DNA from: Elmis aenea
Lineage: Eukaryota > Arthropoda > Insecta > Coleoptera > Elmidae
Direction of reading: 5' to 3'
Assembly (NCBI GenBank): GCA_947652605.1
Contig: OX393582.1
Span: 8,580,544 to 8,644,543 of the forward strand
Length of the DNA: 64,000 bases
Both the position numbers and the translations under genes were made by a program. Shown piece by piece: positions 1-12,576 of this stretch. The notes under the pieces were generated by a model, which was given only the letters and a program-made list of their open reading frames with translations, was not told the origin of the DNA and did not search any database. The first letter of the stretch is position 1, and each line of letters opens with the position of its first letter.

Positions 1-313
1 TTTTCCATTTGTTGCAGACTTTTGAGTGTTAAAATTTTTTAAAAAATGAAAATTGAAATTTGACCGTCAAAATTTAAATATAGCCTTATTTTGGGATTTT
101 TAAAAACTGTCCATAATTTTTTTTTTGTATCTCTTAAAATATTTCAAAAATCACTAATATCTAGTGTCATATGATTTTTTATTGAATTTTTTTCATCTTA
201 TAATTAGTTTTAGACCATGCACCAACTTTTATCAAGAATACAATTTTCTGAGAAAAAAATAATAAAAAACTTTTCCATTCGTTGCAGACTTTTTGATAGA
301 CGCTGTATATTAA
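1..313. repeat. Edge of an unidentified interspersed repeat
   Basis: The string ttttccattygttgcagact occurs at position 1 and again at 271, both followed by a T-run, so this stretch carries an internal duplication. The second copy runs into gacgctgtata, which resembles the ends near 5710 and 11513 (cgctgtat). This may be the inner part and one end of a short inverted-repeat element whose other end lies outside the window. No coding potential is seen. Confidence 0.35.
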
Positions 314-830
314 TAATCTCCTAAAAATAAAATGATTGTTAAAAAATCTATTGTTAATCTAGATTTCACACGATATTTTACTGCCCTTTTAAATAATCTG
401 AATATTAAAAAAAACTGAAAGTGCTATATCACTCAAAATTTTCGTAAAAATGTAAATATTTTGAAAACTGTTGACTTTAGACCCATATAACCTTTTACAT
501 TTATTAAAGTAAATTTTAAGACATATTCAAAAATGTAAAAATATACAGATGTTCTATTTAAAATTTCAAAGTTTGAGTCCGTTTCCGGTTGAACCGGAAG
601 TCGTATTGCAACCTTAATATTTCCATCGAATCCGAAAAATACCATAACGCTCAGATACAAAATTTCATTGTTATATCTGCAATAGTATTTTAGATATTTG
701 TATTTTTAACTGTCACACTGACAGTTGCTTGTATCGTGTGTTGCTTATAACGCGAGTTGCTTATATCGTGGGTTGCTTATAACGCGAGCTCACTGTATTT
801 AGGATCCAACGGATTAGACGTCGTATAAAG

Positions 831-904
831 AACAGCCGGGAACGGCCGGGAACGGCCGGGAACGGCCGGGAACGGCCGGGAACGGCCGGGAACGTCTGGG
901 AACG
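831..904. repeat. GC-rich decamer minisatellite (aacggccggg)n
   Basis: Seven head-to-tail 10-base units fill 831-900. The first is aacagccggg, the next five are aacggccggg and the last is aacgtctggg; a partial unit (aacg) follows. The unit is 80 percent G+C in an otherwise AT-rich window. Because the array is a multiple of neither three nor a tRNA-like length, the open frame it creates on the minus strand (repeated Arg-Pro-Phe-Pro motif) is a by-product. It directly abuts the 5' truncation point of the LINE fragment at 905. Confidence 0.9.
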
Positions 905-1299
905 AATAAAAATAGTAGCCGAGTGAGCGCAGCTGAAATAAGATTTCTAAGAAAAATCCAAGGAAAAGCCAAAAAATAAAACATATAGAGAACAATTAAA
1001 GATAAAATCAGTTGCAAGAAAAATACAAGAAAGACAGCTGGGATGGATGGGTCACATTTATAGGATGGGAGAATAAAAGTTAACCAGAAAAGCCTATGAA
1101 GCAAGCGCAGGAAAAGAACAAAAGAGTTAGTTCAAGAACCTGGCTAAACGAAGTTGAAAATGCAGCAATGGATAGAAACATGAAATGGAAAGACATAAAA
1201 ATCTAGCACAAAACAACATGGAAAAAAGTCAGAACAACACAACTAAACAGTCCTTCACATAACAGTACAAGGACTTATGACTAAATAACTAAATAAATG
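905..1299 (+). mobile_element. 5'-truncated non-LTR retrotransposon, C-terminal coding end and 3' tail
   Basis: The decayed translation reads as the C-terminal tail typical of LINE polyproteins: a block like RQLGWMGHIYRMG, then a basic stretch and a Trp-Leu-x-Glu-Val segment, then SPSHNSTRTYD-like residues before the stop. The fragment at 48255-49000 belongs to the same family and aligns with it from aataaaaatagtagccgag onward, so the family 3' end is defined by two copies. The 3' end is marked by (ctaaata) repeats. Frameshifts and stops mean it is dead. Only the last ~390 bases of the element are present. Confidence 0.8.
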
Positions 1300-2714
1300 T
1301 AATTTGCAAAAAATAAATACATATTGAGAGTAAACAATAGTACCTACCTATTTTGTTTCTTGTTCCTATTTATAAACAAAACCGTACTAAAACTTATTGT
1401 AGCTCAAGTGCAATAGAAATAGAAATAATTTAAATTTTCATGAAATTTACAATTCAATTATTATGAAAATGGTGTAAGTTCATGTGTGAATTAAAAACAA
1501 AAATGTTGATTTAATTAAGTCTTAAAACAGTAATTTGCTTAACGAATTTACATTTATTTAAATTCATAGAAACTTGGTCAAACTTTAGTAGAATAATCAG
1601 TTTTTAAATCGACTGAAATGGAAACCCTTCAATCTGTCAACACAAAGACCAATGGATTTACACTACATTCATAATAAAGGATCCTTATTGTTAAACAAAT
1701 ATCGTTTGAATGTTAAATTAATAAGTTTGAATTAGTAGATCAAAACATAAACAAATTATAACGCTTGGTCTGCAATAACAATTTTATAATAACATGTCGT
1801 GTGTTGTAATTTTATGGTAAACATTTGAAACTGTTTGTGATAACATAAATGTCTCATTGTATGGGGAATTATACCTTACCGACCGCAAGTTGGGTAACGT
1901 GCAAGAATTGTGTGAAACGCCGCATTGTATTGCAGAATGAAGTAGCATAGTTAGTATTTAGGTGATTGTGGCAATGGGCCCAGCCTAACAGTTATAATTA
2001 CCACCTTTGAATAGTGGAAAAAGATATTGTTGAAGCTGGAATGTAGTAATGGGTCTAGCAGATTTTACGCTGATAAAAACTTCTATATTCTGTATTTGCA
2101 ATAAGCGGGACCTTGACGCGATTATTATCCCCTAGGGTAAACGCACATAGATTGAGAAAATATTTTATGTAAGTGGGCGTTAAGATTGCTGACTGCCAGA
2201 CTTATAAAATATTGCGTATCATAAAATTTGCGTTTTTGCTTGACGTAGCGCACGTTAACCTTACAAGCTAACTTTTCCGACTTACCTATGGGGTTTTAAA
2301 ACGTTTTGCATGAGTTGTTGACGTTGAAAAACTTCATTGTGAATTTTAACTTTCAAACACAAACACAGAGTTGAGACTATACGTTATAGGTCCCCTTAAA
2401 TATGGTGTTATTTTGTCTTAAGAAAAATTGGACATTATTTGTCTTAGATTGTGGGTCAAGTTCTAAAAGAAATAATGTTAAACTGGTATGGTGTCCAGGG
2501 CGCACCAATATAGTAAACGAGAACGCAAATCTCCTAACCTACCCGTGTTACTTTCATCATCGGTCTCTCCTACACAAATTTTTCTGTATTGGCTGTAAAT
2601 ATTTTATTGTTACGCATAGAGCATAGGTTAACGTTTGGTAAAGTTGCCAAATTGCATGCTGATTAACAATATCAAAACAGATTTTAAATATCTGCAACCG
2701 TTTCCATGCAAACT
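1300..2714. other. No gene or identified element
   Basis: AT-rich sequence with a somewhat higher-complexity patch around 1860-2350. Open frames are short and lack any recognisable domain, and no splice-bounded coding exon could be supported. The stretch at about 2667-2714 already resembles the tandem duplication that follows. Confidence 0.6.
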
Positions 2715-3228
2715 GAGAAAATCTGAGATCGTCGCTAAACAAATGTGACGGGTTCGTGTCTTGATCCAGCGTTGGAGTCTCTCCAACATGGGGACTATAG
2801 GAAACTCTCTTATTATTAGAGATGGGCCATGGGTTTAAATTTATAAAATATGCTAAATTTTATGCTCATTTCGAATATTAAAACAGATTTTAAATATCTG
2901 CAACCGTTTTCATGAAAACTGAAAAACATTGAAAAATTTATTTGGTTTATTCGTGTCTACCCTAGAGGAAACAAAATGGTAAAATGAGAAAATCTGAGAT
3001 CGTCGCTAAACAAATGTGACGGGTTCGTGTCGTGATCCCGCGTTGGAGTCTCTCCAACATGGGGACTATAGGAAACTCTCTTGCTATTAGAGATAGGCCA
3101 TGGGTTTAAATTTATAAAAGATGCTAAATTTTATGCTCATTTCGAATATCAAAACAGATTTTAAATATCTGTAACCGTTTTCATGAAAACTGAAAAACAT
3201 TGAAAAATTTATTTGGTTTATTCGTTAT
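2715..3228. repeat. Tandem duplication, ~271-bp unit, two copies
   Basis: The motif gagaaaatctgagatcgtcg starts at 2715 and again at 2986, a period of 271 bases, and the downstream block (aaacagattttaaatatctg) repeats at 2877 and 3149. The copies differ at only a few positions, so the duplication is young. Each unit holds a small hairpin, ttggagtctctccaac. A third, shorter match to the end of the unit lies upstream at about 2667-2714, which suggests that the duplicated segment was itself once part of a longer array or element. No coding content is recognised. Confidence 0.85.
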
Positions 3229-5748
3229 AACACAAAACAAATTGTAGGGAATCCACAATTAACCACGATTCCAACGTCAAATTGTATAGCATCCACTAAT
3301 AGCGAACAACATTTAGAACATAATAATCTAGGTACTTTTTTGTTCCTCTTTTAGAGATGGCCTAAAAGTCACTTGACTGGTGACACAACGCACTTACTTT
3401 TAGGCAGAAAATAGTGACTCTGGCTGGCAAAAACTTAACGTCTATTACAGATGAAAACTAGCAATGTACATAGATAGGGAGGTGCATGAAAATGAACATT
3501 GCACAAGCGCTTAGGGCGACATATAACAAAAATTAAAGAAAGTATAAGCACTGTTACAACCTACCTGTGTTACTTTCATTCCCGGTCTCCCCTACAATAT
3601 ACCAATAGATCGCAGCACAGGAACCTTACAGGAGATGTCCTCTGCTGCAATAATGAATAATAAATGATAAAACCATCCATTTTATCATCCAAGCAGGTTT
3701 TGCAGACCTTAACAGCGTATTCCAAGGAAAAATATTCCTTGCAAATTTAGCAAGAATATAGTATCTGCTATATATTTTCATTCACACAGCAAGGGATGTG
3801 CAAGTTACAACAGTTGAAACTATTCTTACCAATCATTTAAGGTACAGATACAGAGAGTCTTGACGAAGGGTTAAGAAAAATTACCTCCGATTATTATTTG
3901 GTTAGACATTATTCATGTGCAGAATTAGCTTTGAACAATTTTTTTTATGTAAACACATACCTACATAGGTACACATCTGTATTAATTAGTGTAGCTAGCT
4001 ATTGAGTTATTTCAATAGTTAAGAATAATAATGTGTTGAGGGAAATATTGCATTGGCTACAAAAGTTACTAGCGGAAATGATGATAGTCACAAAGTTGTG
4101 CATTATTCAGAAAGCATTAATATTTTGCTTTTAATTTACAATGCATAAGATGTAGTGAATCTGAGACAGCAGCCAGGATGGTGTATATTTTCCTGTTTTA
4201 TTTGAACAGAATAGAAAAAATTAAATGGAATGTGTTTGCGTATGCAATTTCCTATTCTTATTTAACGAAACGTGCTTCCTCACATATGGGTATGTAAGTT
4301 ATTTAAATTAGATTGCTTTGAAAGCATAAATTACAGTATTATGTGCATGGCATTTTACGACGTATGAGTTACTGTACAGAGTCTGGCCAAATTTTAACAG
4401 CGTGTTCTATTGGCCAAAATAATTGAAAAAATGTTTGTTTGAACATGTCTTCGAAAATGTTTCCAATACAGTTTTCAGGTCTCCTAGGATCAATAGTGTA
4501 TTTTTAGAAATGTTTAGTGTTTTTTAAAATTGCAACCGTGTTGTTATCTATCCAGGGTGGCCATGATCTACATGTGTTGTATGGGTAACTTTGTTATTAT
4601 AAGAGTTACATAGTCGGTTGAATTTGCAAAGTTATGCAGTATTTCAAGACAAATTTAATGCCATTTTGACATTTCACCTACACCTTCAACTTTTTTAAAT
4701 ATTTTGAAAAAACTAAAAACAGGCGAATTTTCAATGTTAAGTAATTCCATAGCCACCGATGGTAAAACCAAACTGTGAAATGATTCCTGAAGATAATTGT
4801 ACGTAGATATAGAGAAAAATATCTAAAAAGTCATGTCACACTCGGTTTTTGAGATATAAGCCAAACTTGCTTTTTTTTTTAATGGCAACCATACTTGGCT
4901 TCATACAAGAACTTATTTTTTCGTTTTAAAAAATGTATGGGTTGTCATATATATTTTTATTACTTTACTTAAAATTAGGCAAACCCAAAATTATTACTAA
5001 ATAGTATAAGGGTGCCTTGGATTTTGACAATAACAGATCATCTATTGTTTGTTTTTTATTAGTTGTCAAAGTTCGTTCTGTTTTGTTGCTAATTGTGAAT
5101 GAGAATGTGTTAAGCAATTGTGATAAAGTTAGTAAGAAATAAAACAGATGACTTATTTGTGGAAAGAAAAAAATGCGTTGTCCCCGCGTGAACGTCAAAT
5201 CTGTCAATTCTACCCAATATGAACATAAACAAACCATGGTAACCACCAAAATGAATCGTTTAATATTGGAATATTTAATGGTTCATGGTTCCTTATTTTA
5301 GTTTTTACTCAAAAACGGTAGGTTTTACTAGAAAACGAATGAATAAAAAAGTGTCTAAATAAATGAAGCTTTAAATATTTTTTTTAAATTACAAAATTTT
5401 ATTCTACCAAAAAGTTCTGATAAAAAAAAAACAAAAAGGGTCGCTTTTTCAACCCCTGTGAAGGTGGGGGATGATTGAAAATATCACTATGGGAAACTTT
5501 TTAATAGGTATAAAACATTTATCAAATATCAATCTTTTACATTTACCCAAATTTGAGACATAAAATAAAAACCTAATTTTAGCGCTCCCCTTTAGGGGGG
5601 GAATGTAACTCCGAAAGAAGACGTCTAAGAAAAACATTTATATAAAAGACTCCTCTTAATTTTTTATAAGTACCTAATCACTTATGAATGTTTTTGCAAT
5701 ACTTAAGAAACACGCTGTATCATTTTATTCACCCGATTTAATATGTAT
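3229..5748. other. No gene or identified element
   Basis: AT-rich, with no credible coding region on either strand. The segment 4374-4960 has the texture of a MITE interior (runs mentioning gagatataagcc and tggcaacc next to T-tracts) but I could not find matched ends. The end-like string acacgctgtat at about 5710 resembles the repeat end near 300. Confidence 0.5.
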
Positions 5749-5892
5749 AATGGTGCCTGTCCACGTGAGAGTAAACAACCCTCGATAGCAGCGTCGCCAA
5801 GGATACAGCCAATCGCGAGTTACTCTCAGGGGCTGTATCCTAGGCGACGCTGCTATCGAGAGTAGTTTACTCTCACGTGGACAGGCACCATT
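5749..5892. repeat. 144-bp near-perfect hairpin (62-bp arms, 20-bp loop)
   Basis: The arms 5749-5810 and 5831-5892 are reverse complements at 59 of 62 positions. Each arm contains a CACGTG hexamer. The 20-base loop (5811-5830) carries gagttactctc, itself similar to the arm sequence gagagtaaac. Composition is clearly more GC-rich than the surroundings. It could be a short foldback MITE, or a sequence transcribed into a long hairpin RNA. No clear target-site duplication can be defined because the termini (aatggtgcc / ggcaccatt) are themselves palindromic. Confidence 0.9.
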
Positions 5893-7924
5893 TGGGCAAA
5901 ATGTATAATTCCGGTATATTATAGAATGCCTAAACATTTTGTGTAATGCCGAGTGGAATTTGACAAAGTATAAAATAATAATGAGCGTACATGCATTACC
6001 TAGGCGTTTCAAAAACGTTAAACGTTATTTAGGTAGAGTGTATAATAAGAATATTTCAATAAGAATTAAAACACAATCACAAATGAAAATTACAACATTT
6101 ATAAAAACAATAATCCAATGAGTATAATTATACTGACAAAGCATTAAAGAAAAAAACTTTGTACAACCTATAACCTTTTATTACTGACCAAGTGATAAGG
6201 AGACATGTTACAGGTTATTATTTTAAACAATTATTAAATTTTACTCGCCAAAACACATAATGCCTAAACATTCTGTACAATACCGAATTATACAGACATG
6301 TAGATTATAAAATCTGTTATCGAATTAATTATTTTAATTTTCATTGATCTTAATTCGCAATAAATTACAACGAATTGTGCTTATTAAGGTCAGCTTTGAA
6401 ATTTCGACCATTGAAGTTTGAACCGGCACATAATTTAAACTAAGTAATTGTTGCAGTTTAACAATAACACATTTTTAAATTCGGAAGTGGCATAACCTTT
6501 GTAATTTGATAACTTATATAACAAGAGGTGTAGAAAATATTCAGGGCCATCCAATCTATTGCCTACACGTTTTAATTTTGTGCAGCTGAAAGGTATCAAT
6601 TACAAAAAAATACTCTGATGAAACAAAAACATATTCGTAAAATATAGTTAATAAATTCAATACAGGAAACAATTCATTATTCCAATGCGTTTAGTATAAG
6701 TTAAATGAAAAACATACAATTAATATGTCAGAGAAAAATTATAACCGTTAGTTTTAATGTGTTATTGATGGGCGATTTTGAAAATTAATTGTTTAATATT
6801 GTTGCAAATGTTACTGTACAACTCTACAACAAAAATTGCTGTAAATAATTTTGATCTGATACTAATTATACTTTAATTTTAACATATTTATCCGTGTAGG
6901 TAATAAAGCATCCACTACCAGAGCCTGCTGTGACAAAAACAGTGCGTTAATGTCAGTTCTGTTGTATTTATGGTATCATTACGCCCCTTTTTCATTTTAA
7001 TTTCTTTATTAATCGTATAAGCTGTTGGTTTTTAAGAACCATAAATATAAATTATTAGGTTGTGTCACGATATTTCGAAGGTGTTGGCATTAGATGACAT
7101 TCACTTACAATGGCAGGATTGAGAAATGATCCAATTTTCATCTTTCGTAATATGTATTTGGCCTGATTTGTTTTTAGCATGGAAGTCTTTTTTTTGGTGA
7201 AAAATTTATAAATAGCTTTGCTCTTGAGTTTCAAATAAGTGCAAGGTGGTGGGGCTATTATAGATTGTGAAATAAAATTAGTTATGTGCTGGTGTTTTTT
7301 GCTAAATTAAATATGATGTCGCAAAAAAAAAACTCTATGGAGTAATTATAATTTAAGAAGAACATTGGATCTAGTTTTTGATTGAAAAAAAAACCCACAT
7401 AAGTTTAAGGTTGGCAAAAATTACTTTTCATTTTTAGTAGGATCTCACGTCGAAATGCAAGAACCATTTTTAATTTCTAATACTGTTTAAATAAGACTAC
7501 AATTGATAAAGAGGCGAAAGTATCAACCTCTGTTTAATTATTTTTTTAGATTTAACATTTCTATAATCGTTCTTAAAATATTTCATGTCATAGTTTTATT
7601 TGTAACATATATTTTCCTTTGAAATGGCACCTTATATTATCAGATGCATAATTTAAAAGTTACTGAAATTCTCTATCACATGATATAGAATAAAATAAAA
7701 CGCTTCTTCAAACTTTTTTTCCATATACGCAAATATCGGATTAATGAAAGTAGTTTGTGGCAGAATGATAATAAGAAAGAGAGTTATAAAAGTCTTCTAT
7801 AAACTGTTAAGAATGGTCAGTACAGATGGAAAGCTAAAACATAAAGAAATTGAGTTAATTTTGCGATAAAAAATAGCATTTATTACTTGAAATTGTGTTT
7901 TATTTATTTCATCTTGGTTTAATT
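5893..7924. other. No gene; weak internal repeat
   Basis: No coding region is supported. A short phrase beginning gcctaaacatt recurs at about 5927 and 6262 with a similar continuation (gta-aat-ccga), suggesting an old local duplication. The rest is AT-rich unique-looking DNA. Confidence 0.5.
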
Positions 7925-8272
7925 TTACGATATGCTGGGTGTAAATGAAGTGTGGTACACCCCCTTTTTTTCTTTAGTTTTGATTAAAGATAAATGAAAT
8001 TTTAAACATATGATATGTGCAAAAAAACGGGCTTTTTGAGCACATGCACACAATTGTTTCACTTCCGGTTTCGCCAGAAATGACACCAACTTTGTTATTT
8101 TAAATAGAATACCCTGTATATTTTTACATTTTTGGAAAGAGGAAGCGATTTTAGATGCAAATTCACTATTTTGGTTAATTTTTATGACCTCATATAATTT
8201 TTGAAACAAATTTTTTATTAAGTGTGCCGAAACCTGCATAAAATGAATTTTATTATGTCTACAATTGTCCAA
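7925..8272 (-). mobile_element. Non-autonomous element copy related to the MITE at 16691-16960
   Basis: The left part (ggtgtaaatgaa, then tttctttagttttgatta, then agcacatgcacacaattg) matches, in opposite orientation, the MITE at 16691-16960, including its terminal phrase ggtgtaaatgaa. It also contains taccctgtatattttt, an end-like motif widespread in this window. A 115-codon open frame spans the copy on the minus strand, but it shows no domain and is not conserved in the other copy, so it is not annotated as a gene. The right boundary is unclear. Confidence 0.6.
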
Positions 8273-10190
8273 AAAACGTTTTTGTAAATTTTAAATGACA
8301 TTTAGGTTACTTTAATCGGCTTTGAAGGTTTCGGGATTGGTTTTTTTGACAAAAAGTCAATTTTTTTAAATGGAGCTATGGTGGTACAAGCGGTTATTTA
8401 AATGGTGCATCTTCTAACGAATCCGTCGATACCAATAACTTGTATTTTTATTAAGAGTCTGCTTCAAAAACTTCAAATTATTGTGAAGATTTATTAAGAG
8501 ATCCTGTTAATCGCAGTACACTGTGCATAACTGCAACAAAACAAATCATTCAAAACAAAAACAAAGGAGTTACGAAAAATCCTGTGGAAACAAACAAATG
8601 CTTGTTTACGTGTTTGTATCTCATCGCGGTGGGGGAAAAATGATCACAGTCATTAAATTAAAACTTATTGTTAATTTAAGTTTATTTAAAATTAATTATT
8701 AAAATATTGGTGCTGCAAAATTGAACGTTACTTTTACACTCGTACAGAACAAGTGAATATGCTATTAATATTTGGTGAATGCAGAAAAATTGCTAAGGCA
8801 GCGTGCGTTTTGTATACCGAAAGGTATTACATTATCTGAATCAAAACATATGACGTCATGTTATTTTTAGAAATTTAAATTTTAGCCTTAAAAACAAAAA
8901 CAATATTTCAAGTAAGATAAAATATACATGTCCATTTAAATAGAATATTGTTTCAATTAATGCAAAATGCAAAACCCAAATTGAGAGCAGTTTAGCATTA
9001 CGAAATACGCGGTAATTTCGAAAATAAAAAAAATAGTTCTATGAATATGTACTTCGTTACTTATGTTTTTATTTGAAAAAAGAAGAATGTGGCCTTAAAA
9101 CCCAAAAGGGCAAACAAAGGCACACTTACACCCTATGGGTAAAAGAGGGACATAGATTATATAATTATATACTTTTTATTGGAGAAGGTCACTTACAAGT
9201 AAAATTTTCCAAAATGTGGTGCTTTAAGCTATATGGGGTAAAATAGGCCCTTTGGTCAATTAAACAATTTTCATTAAATTTCAATATTTCAATTGATTGA
9301 ATAATAGCAATAATTTCACCTTTTTCTTACTATTATTCTAAATCTTACCTTCTGGCTGCTAATATAGCAGTATGTGCATATATTAAACACACGAAAAGTT
9401 TATTAAAAATGTTGATAAAAAAGGATATATTTTTTGAACAACTATAAATAAGAAAAAACATTTTGGAATATTACTTTTTTGTTTGTTTGTTTATTTATGA
9501 ATAGAAGTTAAGAATAAATCAATAATAATTAAACATGAAGTTACAAATAACATGAATTATATTCATGTAGTTCAACATTTAAATAAAATGGAATTTAGTT
9601 GTGAGGAATTTGCTCTATAAAGTAATGACTTAATTTTCGACATTTAACTATAATCAGTGCATTAATCTATTTTAAAAGTTGTGGACACAAAAACCTGACG
9701 TACCCATCCGGTCCTTGCAGAGCGAGTTTGATAACGATGCTGACATAATGAAGACCTAATAAAGTCACTGTGGTCATTATAAGCAAAGGTTAATTTTGCA
9801 GGTTTTGTAATTTTAGAAAAACTACAAACCTGTAAGTTGTATTTAGTTAATTAGCTTGTAGAAGAATTTAACCCAGAATCACAAACAAACTTACGACTTT
9901 TTAAATTAAAAGTCGCTAAGATAATAAAAATTACAAAAAAAAATTGTACTAAAAAGCTAAGATTTATTTTTTTAAATTAATACCTTACATGACTGGAGCC
10001 TTTTGAATAGGACTATAAGAGCTTGGGTTTAACAACTGAGACTTTTGTAATAATTTTTACGCAGTTAAAAAAACGAAATTTACCTTTGAAGACCAACGGT
10101 AGTCTTAGTTTTTCAAAGCAAATTTTTGCAGCAATTTGGTTTTAATTTTAGCTTCCATTGACGAACGAAACAAAATTGGTAGGTAATCTA
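8273..10190. other. No gene or identified element
   Basis: AT-rich DNA with short uninformative frames. Nothing recognisable as a coding exon, RNA gene or repeat was found. Confidence 0.5.
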
Positions 10191-11324
10191 TGAGGTAAGA
10201 GCCAGAATTTCCCGGCCTGACATAGATCAAGGTATCGCAGGCGGTTCAAATTTTTTTAACGCGTTGGTTCAAGTCGAGCTGTCACGAAATTTCTTATTCG
10301 CGAAGGTCTTTCTCCTCAAAGCATCAAAGTTCGACTGAACAATTCCCCGTCTTATTCTGTGGTAAAACATTGGTCAAAACGGTTTCGTATGGATCAAGAA
10401 TCCTTGGAAGATTATGTAAGAACAGGAAGGACTGTGGAAGTGGTGACGGACGACAAGATTGTTGAAGAACTTGTATTAGGCGATCGACGCTTGAAGGTGA
10501 AAGAACTATCAACAATGTCGGGGCTTTCAGATAGAAGCATTAGCCGAATCCTCCACGATCGGTTAGGCATGAATAAAATTAGTGCAAGGTGGGTCCCCAA
10601 ACATCTCTGAGCAGTTCCTGGCGCTGGCGTCGTGTTAAATGTACTAGATTCTTTTCGAAGCTCTGTGGAGAAAATTATGTGGACGCGTTGAAGTCAATTG
10701 TTACAGGGAATGAAACCATGGTTCTCTACTATGATCCTTTGTCCTAAAGAGAATGGATGGAATGGAGGTGAAAAGGAGAAGCACCGTCAAGAAAGTGCAG
10801 GGTCTGTCAGTCGACAAAAACGGTGATGGCTACTTTTTTTGGGATTGTGGGGGCATTCTTCTCATAGATTTTAAAGAGCGTAACACCACAGTCAACGGGG
10901 AATATTATGCACCACTCCTGCACAAATTACGGCAAAATATTCGGGGAAAAAAGACGTGGGAAACTGACCAGAGGCGTGCGTTTACTGCACAACAATGCCC
11001 CCGTGCACACTGCTGGAATTGCTCAAGCCGCAATTCGTGACTGCGGTTTTGAACAAATCGATCACCCCCCGTATAGTCCAGATATGGTCCCCCAGTGACT
11101 ATAAGCTGTTTGGAAGTTTGTAAAAGGACCTTCGCGAGCGCCATTTCAGTGACGACCAAGAGGTGAAGGCTGCAGTTTGGGCACATTTTGCAGACCAACC
11201 GAAGGCATATTTTTTAGGGGTATCGAATTGTTGCTAAAACGATGGAATCAGTGCATTGATGTGAGGGGGATTATATTGAAAAATATAAGCTAATTTCGGT
11301 CGGGAAATTTTGGCGCTCACCTCG
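10191..11324 (+). mobile_element. Mariner transposon, near full length, inactive
   Basis: Inverted ends bound the element. The left end begins tgaggtaagagccagaattt, and the reverse complement of the right end begins cgaggtgagcgccaaaattt; the similarity continues through tcccg. Both ends are flanked by TA (10189-10190 and 11325-11326), the target duplication of the Tc1/mariner superfamily. The length, 1134 bp, is in the usual mariner range of about 1.1-1.3 kb. The interior holds a single decayed transposase reading frame. Terminal repeats differ at several positions, consistent with an old insertion. Confidence 0.9.
10267..11298 (+). pseudogene. Mariner transposase pseudogene
   Basis: An intact transposase would cut and rejoin the element in the nucleus. 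The N-terminal part reads in frame from about 10267 and contains a helix-turn-helix style segment (about 10490-10570, with LKVKELSTMSGLSDRSISRI). The catalytic half shows FWDCGGILLIDF (first Asp present, about 10838), then LLHNNAPVHT (about 10981), where family members have HDNAP, so the second catalytic Asp is replaced by Asn. HPPYSPDMVP follows, and a frameshift of one C just before the Ser-Asp-Tyr that carries the third Asp. Further stops and shifts occur around 10608, 10745 and 11215. It is clearly nonfunctional. Confidence 0.9.
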
Positions 11325-11326
11325 TA

Positions 11327-12022
11327 GGACCATCTCTGTTGATATTGCAGTAGCAAATGTTGGCTCTGTTCTGAAAGAACTTGAACAGTTAAGAAATAGG
11401 TGACCTAACAGTGTACCTAATTAGATAAACCGATTCAAAAAGGATTATCAGTTAAATACAATCATATTGTTCTTCCAGTTTTTAGCCAACTCCAAAATGA
11501 TATGTTGGACCACGCTGTATATAAAAAACTTAAAACAACATTGTGATATCATATTTGACACCTATAAAAGGTGTTTATGAGAGCAGACCTTTACGACTTG
11601 TAAACAGCTATTCGCAATGTGATATAAAAATTAATGTGAAAATCGGGTTCAGCTGTTACGCAAGCGGAGCGACGAAAGTGATGGTCACTTCCATTATTGC
11701 AAAACGAGATCGGACTGGAACTGGAAGCTACGTTGCAAAAGCACACACCCAACATTAACATCACATTATAAACCAATTCACGGATAATTCACATTTCCCA
11801 CTAAGTTTTAACGCAAAGGTCGACTCTCGTAATTTATAACCTGACAAACAAAATTAAAATTTATTTATTGGTTTGACATTTGAATAACAAAAACAAAAAC
11901 ACGGTAATCAATTTAATAAGATCTTCGGCATCGGGAAATAAATAACCGATAGCGATACATTTAAATTCTTTCTGACAGGTACAAGATGGCCATATTTTGA
12001 GTTTTCAACAAGGAAAATATTA
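11327..12022. other. No gene; one TE-end-like motif
   Basis: A motif ttggaccacgctgtatata near 11503-11521 resembles the reverse complement of a short inverted-repeat end (TACAGCGTGGTCC) but I found no partner. Open frames here have no recognisable content. Confidence 0.45.
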
Positions 12023-12024
12023 TA

Positions 12025-12527
12025 CAGGGTGTGTAAAAATAGTATATTACATAACAAGAGTTGTAAGAACCATATTAGGCACGAGAAGAAAATTTACGCA
12101 CTAAGCGAGTACGTGTTTCCACGAGTGCGTAATTGCTTTACTCGTGTTATGTAGCTTACTTTTTCTACGATCACATAATACTTACGATTTCAACGGTTTG
12201 TTGGCCAACATACACACGTAGGTATGTTGTCTTGTCAATTCTGACGTAAGCCTACTTTGACATTTCTAGACAAGTGTGCGTTTTGCTTACCGTGCGTTAT
12301 AACTCTCTTACTAGGCATGCAGGAAGTTTGACGTGAGTCTACTTTAATAATTTCTTTAAAAAACGGTGCTTCTTGCTTACCGTGCGTAAAGACCCACTTA
12401 CTATGCATGCAGGCTGTATAGTAATAGTCATTTACATTAGTGGTCGTAGAAAAAGACCATTTATAACGCTTTCTAGATGTAATTCGTAATGTTATTATTT
12501 TGGACGACACTTACTTTGGGTGTCCTG
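12025..12527. mobile_element. TA-flanked MITE, CAGGGTGTG...GGTGTCCTG
   Basis: The left end CAGGGTGTG (12025) and right end GGTGTCCTG (ending 12527) are each flanked by TA. The 503-bp interior is non-coding. It contains two imperfect tandem blocks of about 88-90 bp (12241-12330 and 12331-12418), each with tgacgt, tctactt or cctactt, ttgcttaccgtgcgt and a final tatgcatgcagg or taggcatgcagg. The TA flanks suggest mobilisation by a Tc1/mariner-type (possibly pogo-like) transposase. The assignment is inferred from ends only. Confidence 0.7.
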
Positions 12528-12576
12528 TATAAGCAAGCTTAGACACACCCAAAATTTGCCTTTAATTTTATTTTAA

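Noticed and set aside
2095..2150. Possible mitochondrial rRNA-like insertion (tatcccctagggtaa)
   Set aside because: Only a short phrase resembles insect 16S rRNA; the flanking bases do not, so a nuclear mitochondrial copy is not supported.
7925..8272. 115-codon minus-strand frame as a host gene
   Set aside because: Lies in an interspersed element and is not conserved in the copy at 16691-16960.
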